Part shown: in pieces, positions 1-9,417 of the stretch
Position numbering within the stretch: the first letter of the stretch is position 1
How the letters are laid out: every line of letters starts with the position of its first letter
NCBI GenBank assembly: GCA_024686085.1
Contig: JAIBDT010000001.1
Location: 1-64,000, forward strand
Length of the DNA: 64,000 nt
DNA from: Loktanella sp.
Lineage (GTDB): Bacteria; Pseudomonadota; Alphaproteobacteria; Rhodobacterales; Rhodobacteraceae
Direction of reading: 5' to 3'
The notes under the pieces: model-generated
Told to the model about the DNA's origin: nothing
The model's database searches: none
Seen by the model: the letters and a program-made list of their open reading frames with translations, nothing else
Translations under genes and position numbers: made by a program

Positions 1-279
1 CAATACGCGGGCAGGGCGGTAGGCAATCTCGCGGGGGTTCTGACCACCGTTTGTGGCCCATTCGGAAAACGCCTTAATGTCGTCGACAGAAACGGAAAAG
101 CCGCCATCTTCGAAACGCAGCAGGTTCTCTAGAACCACTTTTAGCGCAGCTGGCAGTTTTGAGAAATCACCAAGGCCGGCGGCTTCAGCTGCGGCGATGG
201 AATAATAAGACACGGATTGTGACCCAACGGTCAGTTTCTTGCGAGTTTTGGCGGTATCGATGCCGACTGTAACGGTCAT
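1..279 (-). CDS. acnA: Aconitate hydratase, N-terminal part (runs off window start)
   Basis: Reverse-strand translation from ATG at 279: MTVTVGIDTAKTRKKLTVGSQSVSYYSIAAAEAAGLGDFSKLPAALKVVLENLLRFEDGG, typical AcnA N-terminus. Confidence 0.9.
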   Translation of the reverse strand, partial: MTVTVGIDTAKTRKKLTVGSQSVSYYSIAAAEAAGLGDFSKLPAALKVVLENLLRFEDGGFSVSVDDIKAFSEWATNGGQNPREIAYRPARVL

Positions 280-517
280 TGGTTATCCCTTTCGAAGGCG
301 CTTGAAATTCAATTTAATAGGCTTTTGCCCCATGAATGGTCGTGGATCAAGGGGGTGACTTGCATTTTGTATACCATTGCACACCAAAAATTGCCAGATC
401 AACTTGGTGTCGTGGCAAAAAATGAAACATCCCATGAAATTGGCTCGCAATTCCTTGATTGGTCATTACAGCAAAATATCAATAGACCATAAATGGCAGC
501 ATCAAATTGGACAAATT

Positions 518-1216
518 ATGCGACATTTTTTCATGGCAATGGCGATGATCGGGGCAACACTCGGCAGCGTCGCGCAGGCGCAGGACGATAAGGTCGTCGT
601 CGAGTTGTTTACATCTCAGGGATGCTCCTCTTGCCCGCCGGCCGATGCGTTGCTTGATGAACTGGCGGGGCGGAACGATGTGATCGCCTTGGCATTCCAT
701 GTTGATTACTGGGATTACTTAGGTTGGAAAGACACGTTTAGTTCGGCCAAGTTTACGGCGCGGCAAAATGGATATGCGCAAGCGGCCCATTCGCGCACAG
801 TCTACACGCCGCAAATGGTCGTCGGTGGTAGCGATCATATTATCGGGTCAAAGACGATGGAAGTCATGGACCAAATCGCCCGCCACCGTGGCGCGGACAA
901 GGTCGTGGGGTTGTCGGTTATGCGCAACGGAGACACGCTGCAAATCAAGGCCGAAGCGCGCAAGGCGGGGCTGGGGGCGATGACAGTGCAGCTGGTGCGT
1001 TACCATCCGCTTGAAGCAGTCGCGATACCGCGCGGCGAAAACGCAGGGAAAACCGTCCGCTATGTGAACATCGTGAAAGCGTGGGACACCATTGGACGTT
1101 GGAACGGGGCGGGGGTCTTCGAGATGTCGGAGCAAGTCGCTGGTAACGCGCCAGCAGTTGTGCTGATACAGCGCGCTGGCTTTGGTCCGATTGTTGCAGC
1201 TTACGAAGTAAAGTAA
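518..1216 (+). CDS. DUF1223 family secreted thioredoxin-like protein
   Basis: VVELFTSQGCSSCPPADALLDEL motif; signal peptide if started at the ATG at 518 instead of 377. Confidence 0.85.
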   Translation: MRHFFMAMAMIGATLGSVAQAQDDKVVVELFTSQGCSSCPPADALLDELAGRNDVIALAFHVDYWDYLGWKDTFSSAKFTARQNGYAQAAHSRTVYTPQMVVGGSDHIIGSKTMEVMDQIARHRGADKVVGLSVMRNGDTLQIKAEARKAGLGAMTVQLVRYHPLEAVAIPRGENAGKTVRYVNIVKAWDTIGRWNGAGVFEMSEQVAGNAPAVVLIQRAGFGPIVAAYEVK

Positions 1217-2092
1217 CTACATTTTCCAACGGCGATGCACCCAGAACCACTGTTCTGGGGTGTCATGGACCATCGCACCCAGCCGGTCCGACATTTCCTG
1301 CATCATCGCTTGGGGTGCATCAGAGGCGATCGGGGATTCGACAGTAATCTCAAAACCAAAACCATCCGATGTACGGCGTCCAAAGTATGGCACAACCAAT
1401 GCGTCAAATTTCAGCGCAAGATCAGCAGCAGATGTTGCTGTGTTGGCAGGGCGTCCAAGAAAATCGATAGGTTGACCCGCGCTTGCGGCCACATCAAATA
1501 GTAGTGTTCCCATGCCGCCGGCCTTGAGGTGACGCGCAAACCCGATTGTGCCACGCTTGCCCTGCGCAAAGACAGGACCGCCCCAAGATGTCATTGTTTT
1601 AGCGTAGTGATCGTTGAAATAAGGGTTGGTCATCGGGCGATAGAGGCCACCGACATCATATCCCATATGGGTCAACACATGGCGCGGGGCCTCGTGATTG
1701 CCGAAATGTCCGGTGACAAAAATAACTGGACGACCATTCGCCTTAGCCTTTGCAATCGCGTTAAGTCCGTCGCCAGTCGGTTTTGTACTTTTTAGCCGCG
1801 CACTAAGTTCCTGCCAGCTATAATTCTCAATCAACGTGCGACCAAAGTTGTCACAGAAGCCATCCGCGACTTCGCGCCGCCGATCAACTGTCATTTGCGG
1901 ATAAATCATTGCAAGGTTTTCGTCAGCGCGGCGACGATATCCAGCCAAAGGGCCTATTGCACGGCGCAGCGTCGCCCCCATAAAACGCACGCGGCGCTCG
2001 TAAGGCATACGCATCGTTGCGCCAATCAATCCACGCAAAACGCGGTCGGCGATCCGGTCTGAAGTGCTACCTGTTGGTGTTTGATCTGACAT
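1217..2092 (-). CDS. Lysophospholipid / lipid A (LpxL/HtrB-like) acyltransferase
   Basis: Family-like HFGNHE motif (VTGHFGNHEAPR) and overall architecture. Confidence 0.8.
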   Translation of the reverse strand: MSDQTPTGSTSDRIADRVLRGLIGATMRMPYERRVRFMGATLRRAIGPLAGYRRRADENLAMIYPQMTVDRRREVADGFCDNFGRTLIENYSWQELSARLKSTKPTGDGLNAIAKAKANGRPVIFVTGHFGNHEAPRHVLTHMGYDVGGLYRPMTNPYFNDHYAKTMTSWGGPVFAQGKRGTIGFARHLKAGGMGTLLFDVAASAGQPIDFLGRPANTATSAADLALKFDALVVPYFGRRTSDGFGFEITVESPIASDAPQAMMQEMSDRLGAMVHDTPEQWFWVHRRWKM

Positions 2093-2177
2093 AATGACTG
2101 ACAGATACGGGGCTGCGGAGGATCAGACAAGTGCGCGTTGCAATTGCAAGCAAAGGGCAATTCGCCGAACGGTGGAG

Positions 2178-3230
2178 TTATGATTCGTCTTCTTCGTCCT
2201 CCGAAACCAGTGTAATGGCGCCGCTATCTACCAGCTCCCTGATTGCGGACGACAGGTCACGCATCGCCTCTTCCGCTACTTTGGCTTTAACCGCACCTTT
2301 TTCGGCTGCGTCTTCGCGAATCTGACCGGCCATGCGTTGCGAGATATTAGCGAGGATAAACTCTGCACTGGCCACAAAGGCCTCGTCGCCGGTCAAACCG
2401 GCTGCAATGGCGGTGGACAACACGTCCGCATCAACGCCACGAATACATGCAGGGACATCTGTCGGGACCAAGCGGGCAGGGATATCTTTGAACGTAAAGA
2501 TCGCTTTGCGCACATTGTCGGCGAAAACGGGGTCATCCGTTCCCAATCCCTCTAGGACGTTTTCGCGGGTTAACGCAGGGCTGGAGTTCAAAATCGCACC
2601 CACGCGCGCAACGGGCGCTTTATCAAATGCGACGACCTTCTTAGTGCAATATTCCTTGACCAATCCCGCACCAATGCGTCGCACCGCGTCCGGCGCAATT
2701 TTTTCCGTTAACGATATTGAATAGGTAATGCGGCGTGCCTGATCGCCGGGCATTTTTTCCAAAACCAAAGCAGCCTTTACCACAGACAGTTTCGACAATG
2801 CGACTGCGGATACCTCTGGGCTTTCGCGGCTCATGATAGATAATAAAGTTTCATCAGGTAAGGCCAATATCATCGGCCATGGATCACCGTTTTTGGCGCT
2901 GCTCATCTCGGCACGCAAACGATTCGCTAATTCGGGCGACAGGTGGGACGACAACGCCTCGATGGCACCATCAGCCCCACCCGGCGACGAGAGGCCAATA
3001 GCGCCCAAATCACGGGCAAATTCTTCTGCGACTTGGTGGACGGTTTCGCGGTCGACGGGTCTGATCGCACCCAGTTCGCGCGCAAGTAATATCTGCATTT
3101 CCTCAGGAAGCTGGGACAATTGCAACTTGCCCCCGTCGCCGATGAGCAACTGTACAATCATCGCGGCCTTACGCTTGCGCGATAGGCGTGGCGTGCGGTC
3201 ACTTAACGGGGCGAGAGTAGATGCTTCCAT
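2178..3230 (-). CDS. fliG: FliG-like flagellar motor switch protein
   Basis: 350 aa; RKAAMIVQLLIGDGG N-terminus, FliG-type middle and C-terminal domains (FTFKDIP, LSTAIAAGLT), acidic C-terminus. Confidence 0.75.
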   Translation of the reverse strand: MEASTLAPLSDRTPRLSRKRKAAMIVQLLIGDGGKLQLSQLPEEMQILLARELGAIRPVDRETVHQVAEEFARDLGAIGLSSPGGADGAIEALSSHLSPELANRLRAEMSSAKNGDPWPMILALPDETLLSIMSRESPEVSAVALSKLSVVKAALVLEKMPGDQARRITYSISLTEKIAPDAVRRIGAGLVKEYCTKKVVAFDKAPVARVGAILNSSPALTRENVLEGLGTDDPVFADNVRKAIFTFKDIPARLVPTDVPACIRGVDADVLSTAIAAGLTGDEAFVASAEFILANISQRMAGQIREDAAEKGAVKAKVAEEAMRDLSSAIRELVDSGAITLVSEDEEDES

Positions 3231-3279
3231 GCCGGCGTTTTTGGCATGAAAGTGCTAAACAAAGGATGAACAAACCCGT

Positions 3280-3765
3280 TCAAGTATGGGTAAATTGCAC
3301 CGACATTGTGCGCAACGCAGCGGCAGTCTCGGGGGATAGGGTCTTCATATCTGTTGTTGCACGATGCAACATTTCCAGCTTTTCCAAAAACATAGCACGT
3401 TCAGCATCGGTGAAGTCGCGATCTGCGCGTGCAAAACTGCCAATACTACGGCTCTCGTTTGCGCCTGTTGCGCAGGTCGCCCCAAATTTCAGGCCAAATT
3501 CGGCGGCTTTATTCAACACGCCAGCTGAGTCGGAGTCACGTAGGTCAGTCCAATTGACCGCACCATCATTCTCAAAGCCCCATGCGACAATCGGATCAGA
3601 TAGAACCAGGCTGTTTTGCGAATAGTAATCTAGCCAATCTTTGGGGTAGGTCTGGAACAAAAAGCTGGGCGTGGTAAAGCGCACATGGAACGCAAGGGCA
3701 AAGCCACCTGACGCGGTCTCTTTTAAATCTGACAGAGTGTTACGAACTTCTAGCTGCGCTGCCAT
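3280..3765 (-). CDS. LuxR-type autoinducer-binding domain protein lacking the HTH domain
   Basis: 161 aa; aligns by eye to the N-terminal domain of the 3903..4508 product (P..W.D.Y.QN...L.DPI..W, RS.GSFAR.DR.FT..E) and stops before any HTH. Confidence 0.75.
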   Translation of the reverse strand: MAAQLEVRNTLSDLKETASGGFALAFHVRFTTPSFLFQTYPKDWLDYYSQNSLVLSDPIVAWGFENDGAVNWTDLRDSDSAGVLNKAAEFGLKFGATCATGANESRSIGSFARADRDFTDAERAMFLEKLEMLHRATTDMKTLSPETAAALRTMSVQFTHT

Positions 3766-3902
3766 AAAGATAGTCTCTTTCTAGTTGCCAAAATTGACCC
3801 AAACGTAATACTAGTACAGGAACCCTACGATCACAAATCTAGGGAAATTTTGCGAGATGCAACATATGTTTTTGTATAGTCTATCGCGAAGATAGAGACG
3901 AG

Positions 3903-4508
3903 ATGCAGCAAGTCGAACCACAAGATGTGCAGGCCCTCGCACCTGCTGGGCACTATATTGCTTTGCGAATAGGATTCGCGTTTCCTGTGGAAGAAGTGAA
4001 TGAATTGCCACCGGAGTGGGTCGATCACTACACACAAAATCGCTATATGTTGTTTGATCCCATTATCCGCTGGGCTTACGGCAACGTCGGTATGGCCCGC
4101 TGGGGTGAATTGTCTGAGGAAGATCCGCGCAAAGTGATTGCACAGGCGCAGACTTTCGGCCTGCGGTATGGGGCCGTGATTTCGGTTTTTGACGGAAATG
4201 AAGAAGGGCAGCGATCTTTTGGATCGTTCGCGCGAAGCGACCGTGAATTCACCGAATTAGAGATGCGCGTTCTGCAAGCCTATGTTTCGCGGCGGCATTT
4301 TGAAATGGCACCACCCAAGAACTTGACTATGGCGGAACTCGAAGCGCTGGGAATGGTGCGAGACGGGAAGCGTTTAAAGCAAGTTGCACATGAATTGTGT
4401 GTCTCCGAAGGGGCGGTCAAACAGCGGCTTAAGAACGCCAAACTAAAGCTCGGGGCAAAGACAGGATCTCAGGCGGCGGCGATGGCTGCACAATATGGCC
4501 TGATTTAA
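3903..4508 (+). CDS. LuxR family transcriptional regulator (autoinducer-binding + HTH)
   Basis: N-terminal autoinducer-binding domain and C-terminal KQVAHELCVSEGAVKQRLKNAKLKLGAKTGSQAAAMA (LuxR HTH). Confidence 0.9.
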   Translation: MQQVEPQDVQALAPAGHYIALRIGFAFPVEEVNELPPEWVDHYTQNRYMLFDPIIRWAYGNVGMARWGELSEEDPRKVIAQAQTFGLRYGAVISVFDGNEEGQRSFGSFARSDREFTELEMRVLQAYVSRRHFEMAPPKNLTMAELEALGMVRDGKRLKQVAHELCVSEGAVKQRLKNAKLKLGAKTGSQAAAMAAQYGLI

Positions 4509-4517
4509 GTCAATTCG

Positions 4518-4532
4518 TTAATCAAAAGTTAA
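4518..4532. promoter_or_regulatory. CtrA-type full-site motif TTAA-N7-TTAA between luxR and luxI
   Basis: Sequence TTAATCAAAAGTTAA; motif match only. Confidence 0.45.
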
Positions 4533-4634
4533 AATGTGAAACGTAAATTCTTCCTTAATGAGGGAGGGTGCCGTTCTGTTGTGACACTTTTAGGCTGCAA
4601 TGGTATCCATAACTCGCCAATAGGGGGAGCTATC

Positions 4635-5288
4635 ATGGAACACATCACATTTAATCTGGCGCAAATGCACCTATACGGAACGGCCTTTTATGACTTCTTG
4701 GGACTGCGTAAGCGGTTCTTCGTGGACAATCTGGGCTGGGACATTCCACACGACGATCACGTAGAAATGGACCAATACGACAACCCGCGGGCGTATTATT
4801 CGCTTGTTTTGCGCGACGGTAAGGTGATCGGTGGCGCGCGGGCGATGGCGACAACAGCAAAATGGGGAACACATTCCTATATGTTGCGCGATGCGTTGAA
4901 GGGAAAACTGATCGATATTCCATGCAGCATCATCTCAGAGGATATTCAAACTAATGACATGTGGGAATGCACCCGTTTGGTGATGTCTGACGACGTGGAC
5001 ACGCATGCAGATAGATCGGCTTGCTTGGGGATGATCGTGCAGGGCCTGGTAGATGTAGCCGCCGAAAACGGCGCATCAAGCCTCATGTCGCTTTCGCCAT
5101 TGGCGCTGATGCGGGCTTTGCGCCAGTTGGGGTTTGATGCCACGCGCATTGGCGAGCCCTATCTGAACGAGGGGGATGGGCGGCGCTATGCGGTGTTGTC
5201 GATGCCGGCCAAGCGGACGATGCCACACATGCCGCGGGCAACGCACCGGACGCAGCCAATGCCGCTGCATGCGCCATCGGTGGTTTAG
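4635..5288 (+). CDS. LuxI-like acyl-homoserine-lactone synthase
   Basis: LRKRFFVDNLGWDIP...EMDQYDNPRAYYSLVLRDGKVIGGARAM...MWECTRLVMSDD; adjacent to luxR; ATG at 4635 preferred over the upstream start in the ORF track. Confidence 0.8.
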   Translation: MEHITFNLAQMHLYGTAFYDFLGLRKRFFVDNLGWDIPHDDHVEMDQYDNPRAYYSLVLRDGKVIGGARAMATTAKWGTHSYMLRDALKGKLIDIPCSIISEDIQTNDMWECTRLVMSDDVDTHADRSACLGMIVQGLVDVAAENGASSLMSLSPLALMRALRQLGFDATRIGEPYLNEGDGRRYAVLSMPAKRTMPHMPRATHRTQPMPLHAPSVV

Positions 5289-5293
5289 AAAAA

Positions 5294-5320
5294 TGGCCTG
5301 ACGCCTCTCGCGTCAGGCCA
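5294..5320. terminator. Hairpin between convergent luxI and purB
   Basis: TGGCCTGACGC-CTCTC-GCGTCAGGCCA, perfect 11-bp arms. Confidence 0.75.
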
Positions 5321-5328
5321 CGTCAGTC

Positions 5329-6636
5329 TTAGACGTCTCCAAACACGCGGCGGAAAATCGTATCAACATGCTTGGTATGATAGGCCAGATCGAATTTCTC
5401 TTCGATCTCTTCAGCAGACAGCGCTTTGCGGACGTCTTCGTCTGCCAATAGCTCTGTCTTAAAATCAGCGTTATTATCCCAGACTTTCAACGCGTTACGC
5501 TGTACGTAACGGTAGCTATCCTCACGGCTCACACCCGCTTGGGTCAAGGCAAGCAGCACACGCTGGGACATGATCAACCCGCGGAACTGGTGCATATTCT
5601 TCAGCATGTTCTCGGGGTAAATAATCATCTTTTCAACAACACCTGCCAAACGGTTCAACGCAAAATCAAGCGTGATCGTTGTGTCTGGGCCAATAGTGCG
5701 CTCAACGGAAGAATGCGAAATATCGCGCTCGTGCCAAAGGGCCACGTTTTCCATCGCAGGGATCACAGACATCCGGACCAAACGGGCCAGACCCGTCAGG
5801 TTTTCAGTCAGGATCGGGTTCTTCTTGTGCGGCATTGCTGACGAGCCCTTTTGGCCCACCGCGAAATACTCGGCACCTTCCAACACTTCGGTACGCTGCA
5901 TGTGACGGATTTCAGTCGCGACGTTTTCAATTGAAGACGCAATCACGCCCAAGGTCGCAAAGAACATTGCGTGACGGTCGCGTGGGATCACTTGTGTTGA
6001 AATCGGCTCTGGTGTCAGGCCAAGCTGTTCGCAGACATGTTCCTCAACACGTGGGTCAACGTTTGCAAATGTGCCAACAGCACCCGAAATCGCACCCGTC
6101 GCGATCTCGGCACGGGCATTGATCAAACGGGCGCGGTTGCGATCCATCTCAGCGTAGAAACGCGCAAAGGTCAGACCCATTGTGGTGGGTTCCGCGTGAA
6201 TGCCATGGCTGCGACCAATTCGTGGGGTGTCTTTGTGTTCCATCGCGCGAGTCTTCAACGCAGCCAGCAAACGGTCCATATCCGCCAACAGCAAGTCAGC
6301 AGCGCGGACAAATTGCAGGTTTGTGCAGGTGTCCAGAACGTCAGAAGACGTCATGCCTTGGTGCACAAAACGGGCTTCGTCCGATCCGACATGTTCGGCC
6401 AGATGCGTCAAGAACGCGATCACGTCATGCTTGGTGACCGCTTCAATCTCGTCAATGCGCGCGACGTCAAACTCGACATCCTTGGCTTTCCAAACCGCGT
6501 CCGCATTCTCGCGCGGGATTACACCCAGATCGGCCATCGCATCACAGGCATGGGCCTCGATCTCATACCAGATTTTGAACTTTGTCTCCGGAGACCAAAT
6601 AGCAACCATTTCGGGGCGGGAATAACGCGGGATCAT
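5329..6636 (-). CDS. purB: Adenylosuccinate lyase
   Basis: MIPRYSRPEMVAIWSPETKFKIWYEIEAHACDAM; signature GSSAMPHKKNP. Confidence 0.95.
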   Translation of the reverse strand: MIPRYSRPEMVAIWSPETKFKIWYEIEAHACDAMADLGVIPRENADAVWKAKDVEFDVARIDEIEAVTKHDVIAFLTHLAEHVGSDEARFVHQGMTSSDVLDTCTNLQFVRAADLLLADMDRLLAALKTRAMEHKDTPRIGRSHGIHAEPTTMGLTFARFYAEMDRNRARLINARAEIATGAISGAVGTFANVDPRVEEHVCEQLGLTPEPISTQVIPRDRHAMFFATLGVIASSIENVATEIRHMQRTEVLEGAEYFAVGQKGSSAMPHKKNPILTENLTGLARLVRMSVIPAMENVALWHERDISHSSVERTIGPDTTITLDFALNRLAGVVEKMIIYPENMLKNMHQFRGLIMSQRVLLALTQAGVSREDSYRYVQRNALKVWDNNADFKTELLADEDVRKALSAEEIEEKFDLAYHTKHVDTIFRRVFGDV

Positions 6637-6709
6637 ATGGGCAGACCTTATGTTGTGATGGGGCAGATGTTCCCCTGCGTCATAAGGGGGTGGGGCATGG
6701 GCCTCAACC

Positions 6710-7921
6710 CTAAACCAACAGTGTCTCCACCCGCGAGCTATGTTCTAGCGTCTTATGCACAGGACATTTGTCGGCAATCACCAAAAGCTTGGCCCGCTCT
6801 TCATCGGTTAATTCTCCATCCAGATGGATGCGCCGTTCAAATACATCGACCTTGGTCGCACCCTTGGCTGCGGCATCCTCGGCGTGACTTTTGGCATGGC
6901 TGATATCAACGCGCACATGGGTCAGCGCCATCTTCTTGCGACGCGCATACATGCGGATCGTCATCGAGGTGCAAGCACCCAATGCCGCCGACAAAAATCC
7001 ATAAGGCGACATGCCCTTGTTGGTGCCGCCAAAGGCAACAGGCTCGTCCGCCAGCGCATGGTGATTGTCTCCAGAGCGGATATCTTGCAAGAACCCATCG
7101 GCATCGGCCTCAGTGACGCGCAATACGCCCTCTGGGATCGGATCATCAGCAACAACATCCACCTTTGGCAGATACTTGCGCGCCCAAGCGGCAATCACGT
7201 CTGCCGCATATTCGGCATCTTCAGGGCGCGAAATCAGATGGTCTGCGTCATCCAAGCTGACAAAGCTTTTCGGGTGCTTTGCGGCCATAAATATCGTGGC
7301 GGCATTATCCACACTGACAATCGCGTCGCGCGGCGCATGCAAGATCAAAAGTGCCGCGTGCAGTTTTGCAATCGCATCGGTCAGCGATTGCCTCGAAATA
7401 TCATCCACAAAGTCCTGTCCTATGCGGAATGGTCGCCCGCCAAGGTTCACTTCGGCCACGCCATGCGCCTTGATTGCGGGTAGGGCATCGGCAAAGTTAT
7501 GCACGACATGGGACGGATCAGCAGGTGCGCCAATCGTGACAACCGCTTTGATCCCTTTCAAGGCAGCCGTTGCTTTCAAAACCGCAGCACCACCCAGCGA
7601 ATGACCGACCATCAACGTGGGCGTCATGCCACGGGCGCAAAGTGCCTCATGTGCTGCCAGTAAGTCACTGACATTACTGGTAAAGCTGGTATTTTCGAAC
7701 TCGCCCTCGGAATGGCCCAATCCGGTAAAATCAAACCGCAGCACCGCATAACCCATTGTGGTCAGGCGGGCAGAGATACGGCGGGCAGCCGTAATGTCCT
7801 TTGAGCAGGTGAAGCAATGCGCAAAAATCGCCGTCGCCAAATGTGGGCCGTCAGGCATGTCCAGCAGCGCCGCCAACGCGTGATCGCCATGACCGTCAAA
7901 AGTAAACCGTTCCGTTTTCAT
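6710..7921 (-). CDS. Bifunctional alpha/beta hydrolase / OsmC family protein
   Basis: N-terminal hydrolase (GHSLGGAAVL) and C-terminal OsmC domain (GACTSMTIRMYARRK...CPVHKTLEHS). Confidence 0.9.
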   Translation of the reverse strand: MKTERFTFDGHGDHALAALLDMPDGPHLATAIFAHCFTCSKDITAARRISARLTTMGYAVLRFDFTGLGHSEGEFENTSFTSNVSDLLAAHEALCARGMTPTLMVGHSLGGAAVLKATAALKGIKAVVTIGAPADPSHVVHNFADALPAIKAHGVAEVNLGGRPFRIGQDFVDDISRQSLTDAIAKLHAALLILHAPRDAIVSVDNAATIFMAAKHPKSFVSLDDADHLISRPEDAEYAADVIAAWARKYLPKVDVVADDPIPEGVLRVTEADADGFLQDIRSGDNHHALADEPVAFGGTNKGMSPYGFLSAALGACTSMTIRMYARRKKMALTHVRVDISHAKSHAEDAAAKGATKVDVFERRIHLDGELTDEERAKLLVIADKCPVHKTLEHSSRVETLLV

Positions 7922-7987
7922 ATTGTCACCCCGTTTGTTGCAACCAAACTGGCGACAACGGGCAAGGGACGCAATGCGCCTCGCGGA

Positions 7988-9328
7988 TTAGTGACCCATC
8001 AAAGCCCGATCATGTGGGTATTTCGTCAGATTCTCAAAACCGTCCTCGGTAATTAGCACCTGATCCTCCAACTTGATCGAGAAATCACCGCCCTCTGGGC
8101 TGATTAAGGCCTCGACGCAAATCGTCATACCCGCCTGCAATTCATGATCAAAGGCGCCATCAACCGCCTTGTCAGGATAGGCGACCAGCGGCCATTCATC
8201 ACATAAGCCAACACCGTGCATCAAACAGCCGTATTTCAGCTTTTGATACTTGTCAGGCAATACATGAGTATTGCGCGACAAATCCTGAATATTCACTCCC
8301 GGCTTTAGCATTTGCATATTGGTTTCAATATGTTCCACACCGATCTTCATGGCTTCAATCATATCTGCGCGGGGTTTCTCGTCACCAATCCACCATGTGC
8401 GGCTGATATCAATGCAAATGCCATACGACCCGATCAGGTCGGTATCAAAGGCAACAATCTCGTTGTTTTGAACAATACGCGGACCACATTCTTGGAACCA
8501 AGGGTTGGTACGCGGACCAGAGGCCAGCAGACGCGTCTCGATCCATTCGCCACCGCGTTTGATGTTTTCAGCGTGCAGCACCGCCCAAATATCATCCTCG
8601 GACATATTGCCCTGCGGGACACCCGCGCGGGCGGCTTTTTCCATCTCATAACAGGCCGTTTCACAGGCATGACTGGCGCAACGCATCGCCAGAATTTCGT
8701 CGGGGCCTTTGATGCTGCGGGCGTGTTCGGTCAGCTCTTCGCCTTCCAGCACCTCAAAACCTTGACGCTCTAACCCGCGCAGGCCCGCCACCATGATCTT
8801 GTCCACACCAAGCGCCATATTGCCGCCGCTGTGCTCCATGATCAAATCGCGCACTTCGGCGGTAAAGCTGCCCGCAGCATCGTCCGTCTTATCACCCGTC
8901 GAGAAATAGAACATCGACGCGCCAGACCGCTTTTCCATCACCAGCGGATTGAAATCAGCCAAGAACGGCGCGTTTTTGTAATCCCAAAGCACCATATGAC
9001 CATCAGCACAAACCAGACAGGCGCGAAACGGGTTGTGGGTGTTCCAAAGCTGCATATTGGTGCTGTCGGTGGCATAGCGAATATTCAACGGATCAAACAT
9101 CAAGATGCCCCCCCAATTGCGCGCATTCACAGCATCAACCAGCCGCTTGTGGCGATACGCACGCATCTGCGACAGGTTCGGCAGGATCAACCCATCAGCT
9201 TTCCATTCGGCAAAAGCCAACTGGGTCGGGCCAATCTCGACGCGGTTCATATCATTGGGGGTGCCATCACCCAAAGTCGCACCTCGGGTCGGGTCGATCT
9301 TACGTATATCGCGGTAATGCTCGTTCAT
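7988..9328 (-). CDS. dddP: Dimethylsulfoniopropionate lyase DddP (M24-peptidase fold)
   Basis: MNEHYRDIRKIDPTRGATLGDGTPNDMNRVEIGPTQLAFAEW...PLNIRYATDSTNMQLWNTHNPFR...LASGPRTNPWFQECGPR; recognised as a DddP sequence; start set to the ATG at 9328. Confidence 0.9.
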   Translation of the reverse strand: MNEHYRDIRKIDPTRGATLGDGTPNDMNRVEIGPTQLAFAEWKADGLILPNLSQMRAYRHKRLVDAVNARNWGGILMFDPLNIRYATDSTNMQLWNTHNPFRACLVCADGHMVLWDYKNAPFLADFNPLVMEKRSGASMFYFSTGDKTDDAAGSFTAEVRDLIMEHSGGNMALGVDKIMVAGLRGLERQGFEVLEGEELTEHARSIKGPDEILAMRCASHACETACYEMEKAARAGVPQGNMSEDDIWAVLHAENIKRGGEWIETRLLASGPRTNPWFQECGPRIVQNNEIVAFDTDLIGSYGICIDISRTWWIGDEKPRADMIEAMKIGVEHIETNMQMLKPGVNIQDLSRNTHVLPDKYQKLKYGCLMHGVGLCDEWPLVAYPDKAVDGAFDHELQAGMTICVEALISPEGGDFSIKLEDQVLITEDGFENLTKYPHDRALMGH

Positions 9329-9417
9329 GATGTCCTCCTGCTGAATACCAAATTGCGCTTGGACAGCAGGGCTGTCAGGTTCGTTTACGACACGCCAGAT
9401 CAAAGAAATGCGACCAA

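Noticed and set aside
479-1250. Multiple 60-100 aa ORFs antisense to the DUF1223 gene
   Set aside because: Compositional shadow ORFs on the opposite strand of a clear coding gene; no motifs or plausible start context. The same applies to most antisense ORFs in the track.
6037-6903. 288-aa ORF on + strand across purB and the hydrolase/OsmC gene
   Set aside because: Antisense to conserved purB (5329..6636); low-complexity codon shadow, no family resemblance.
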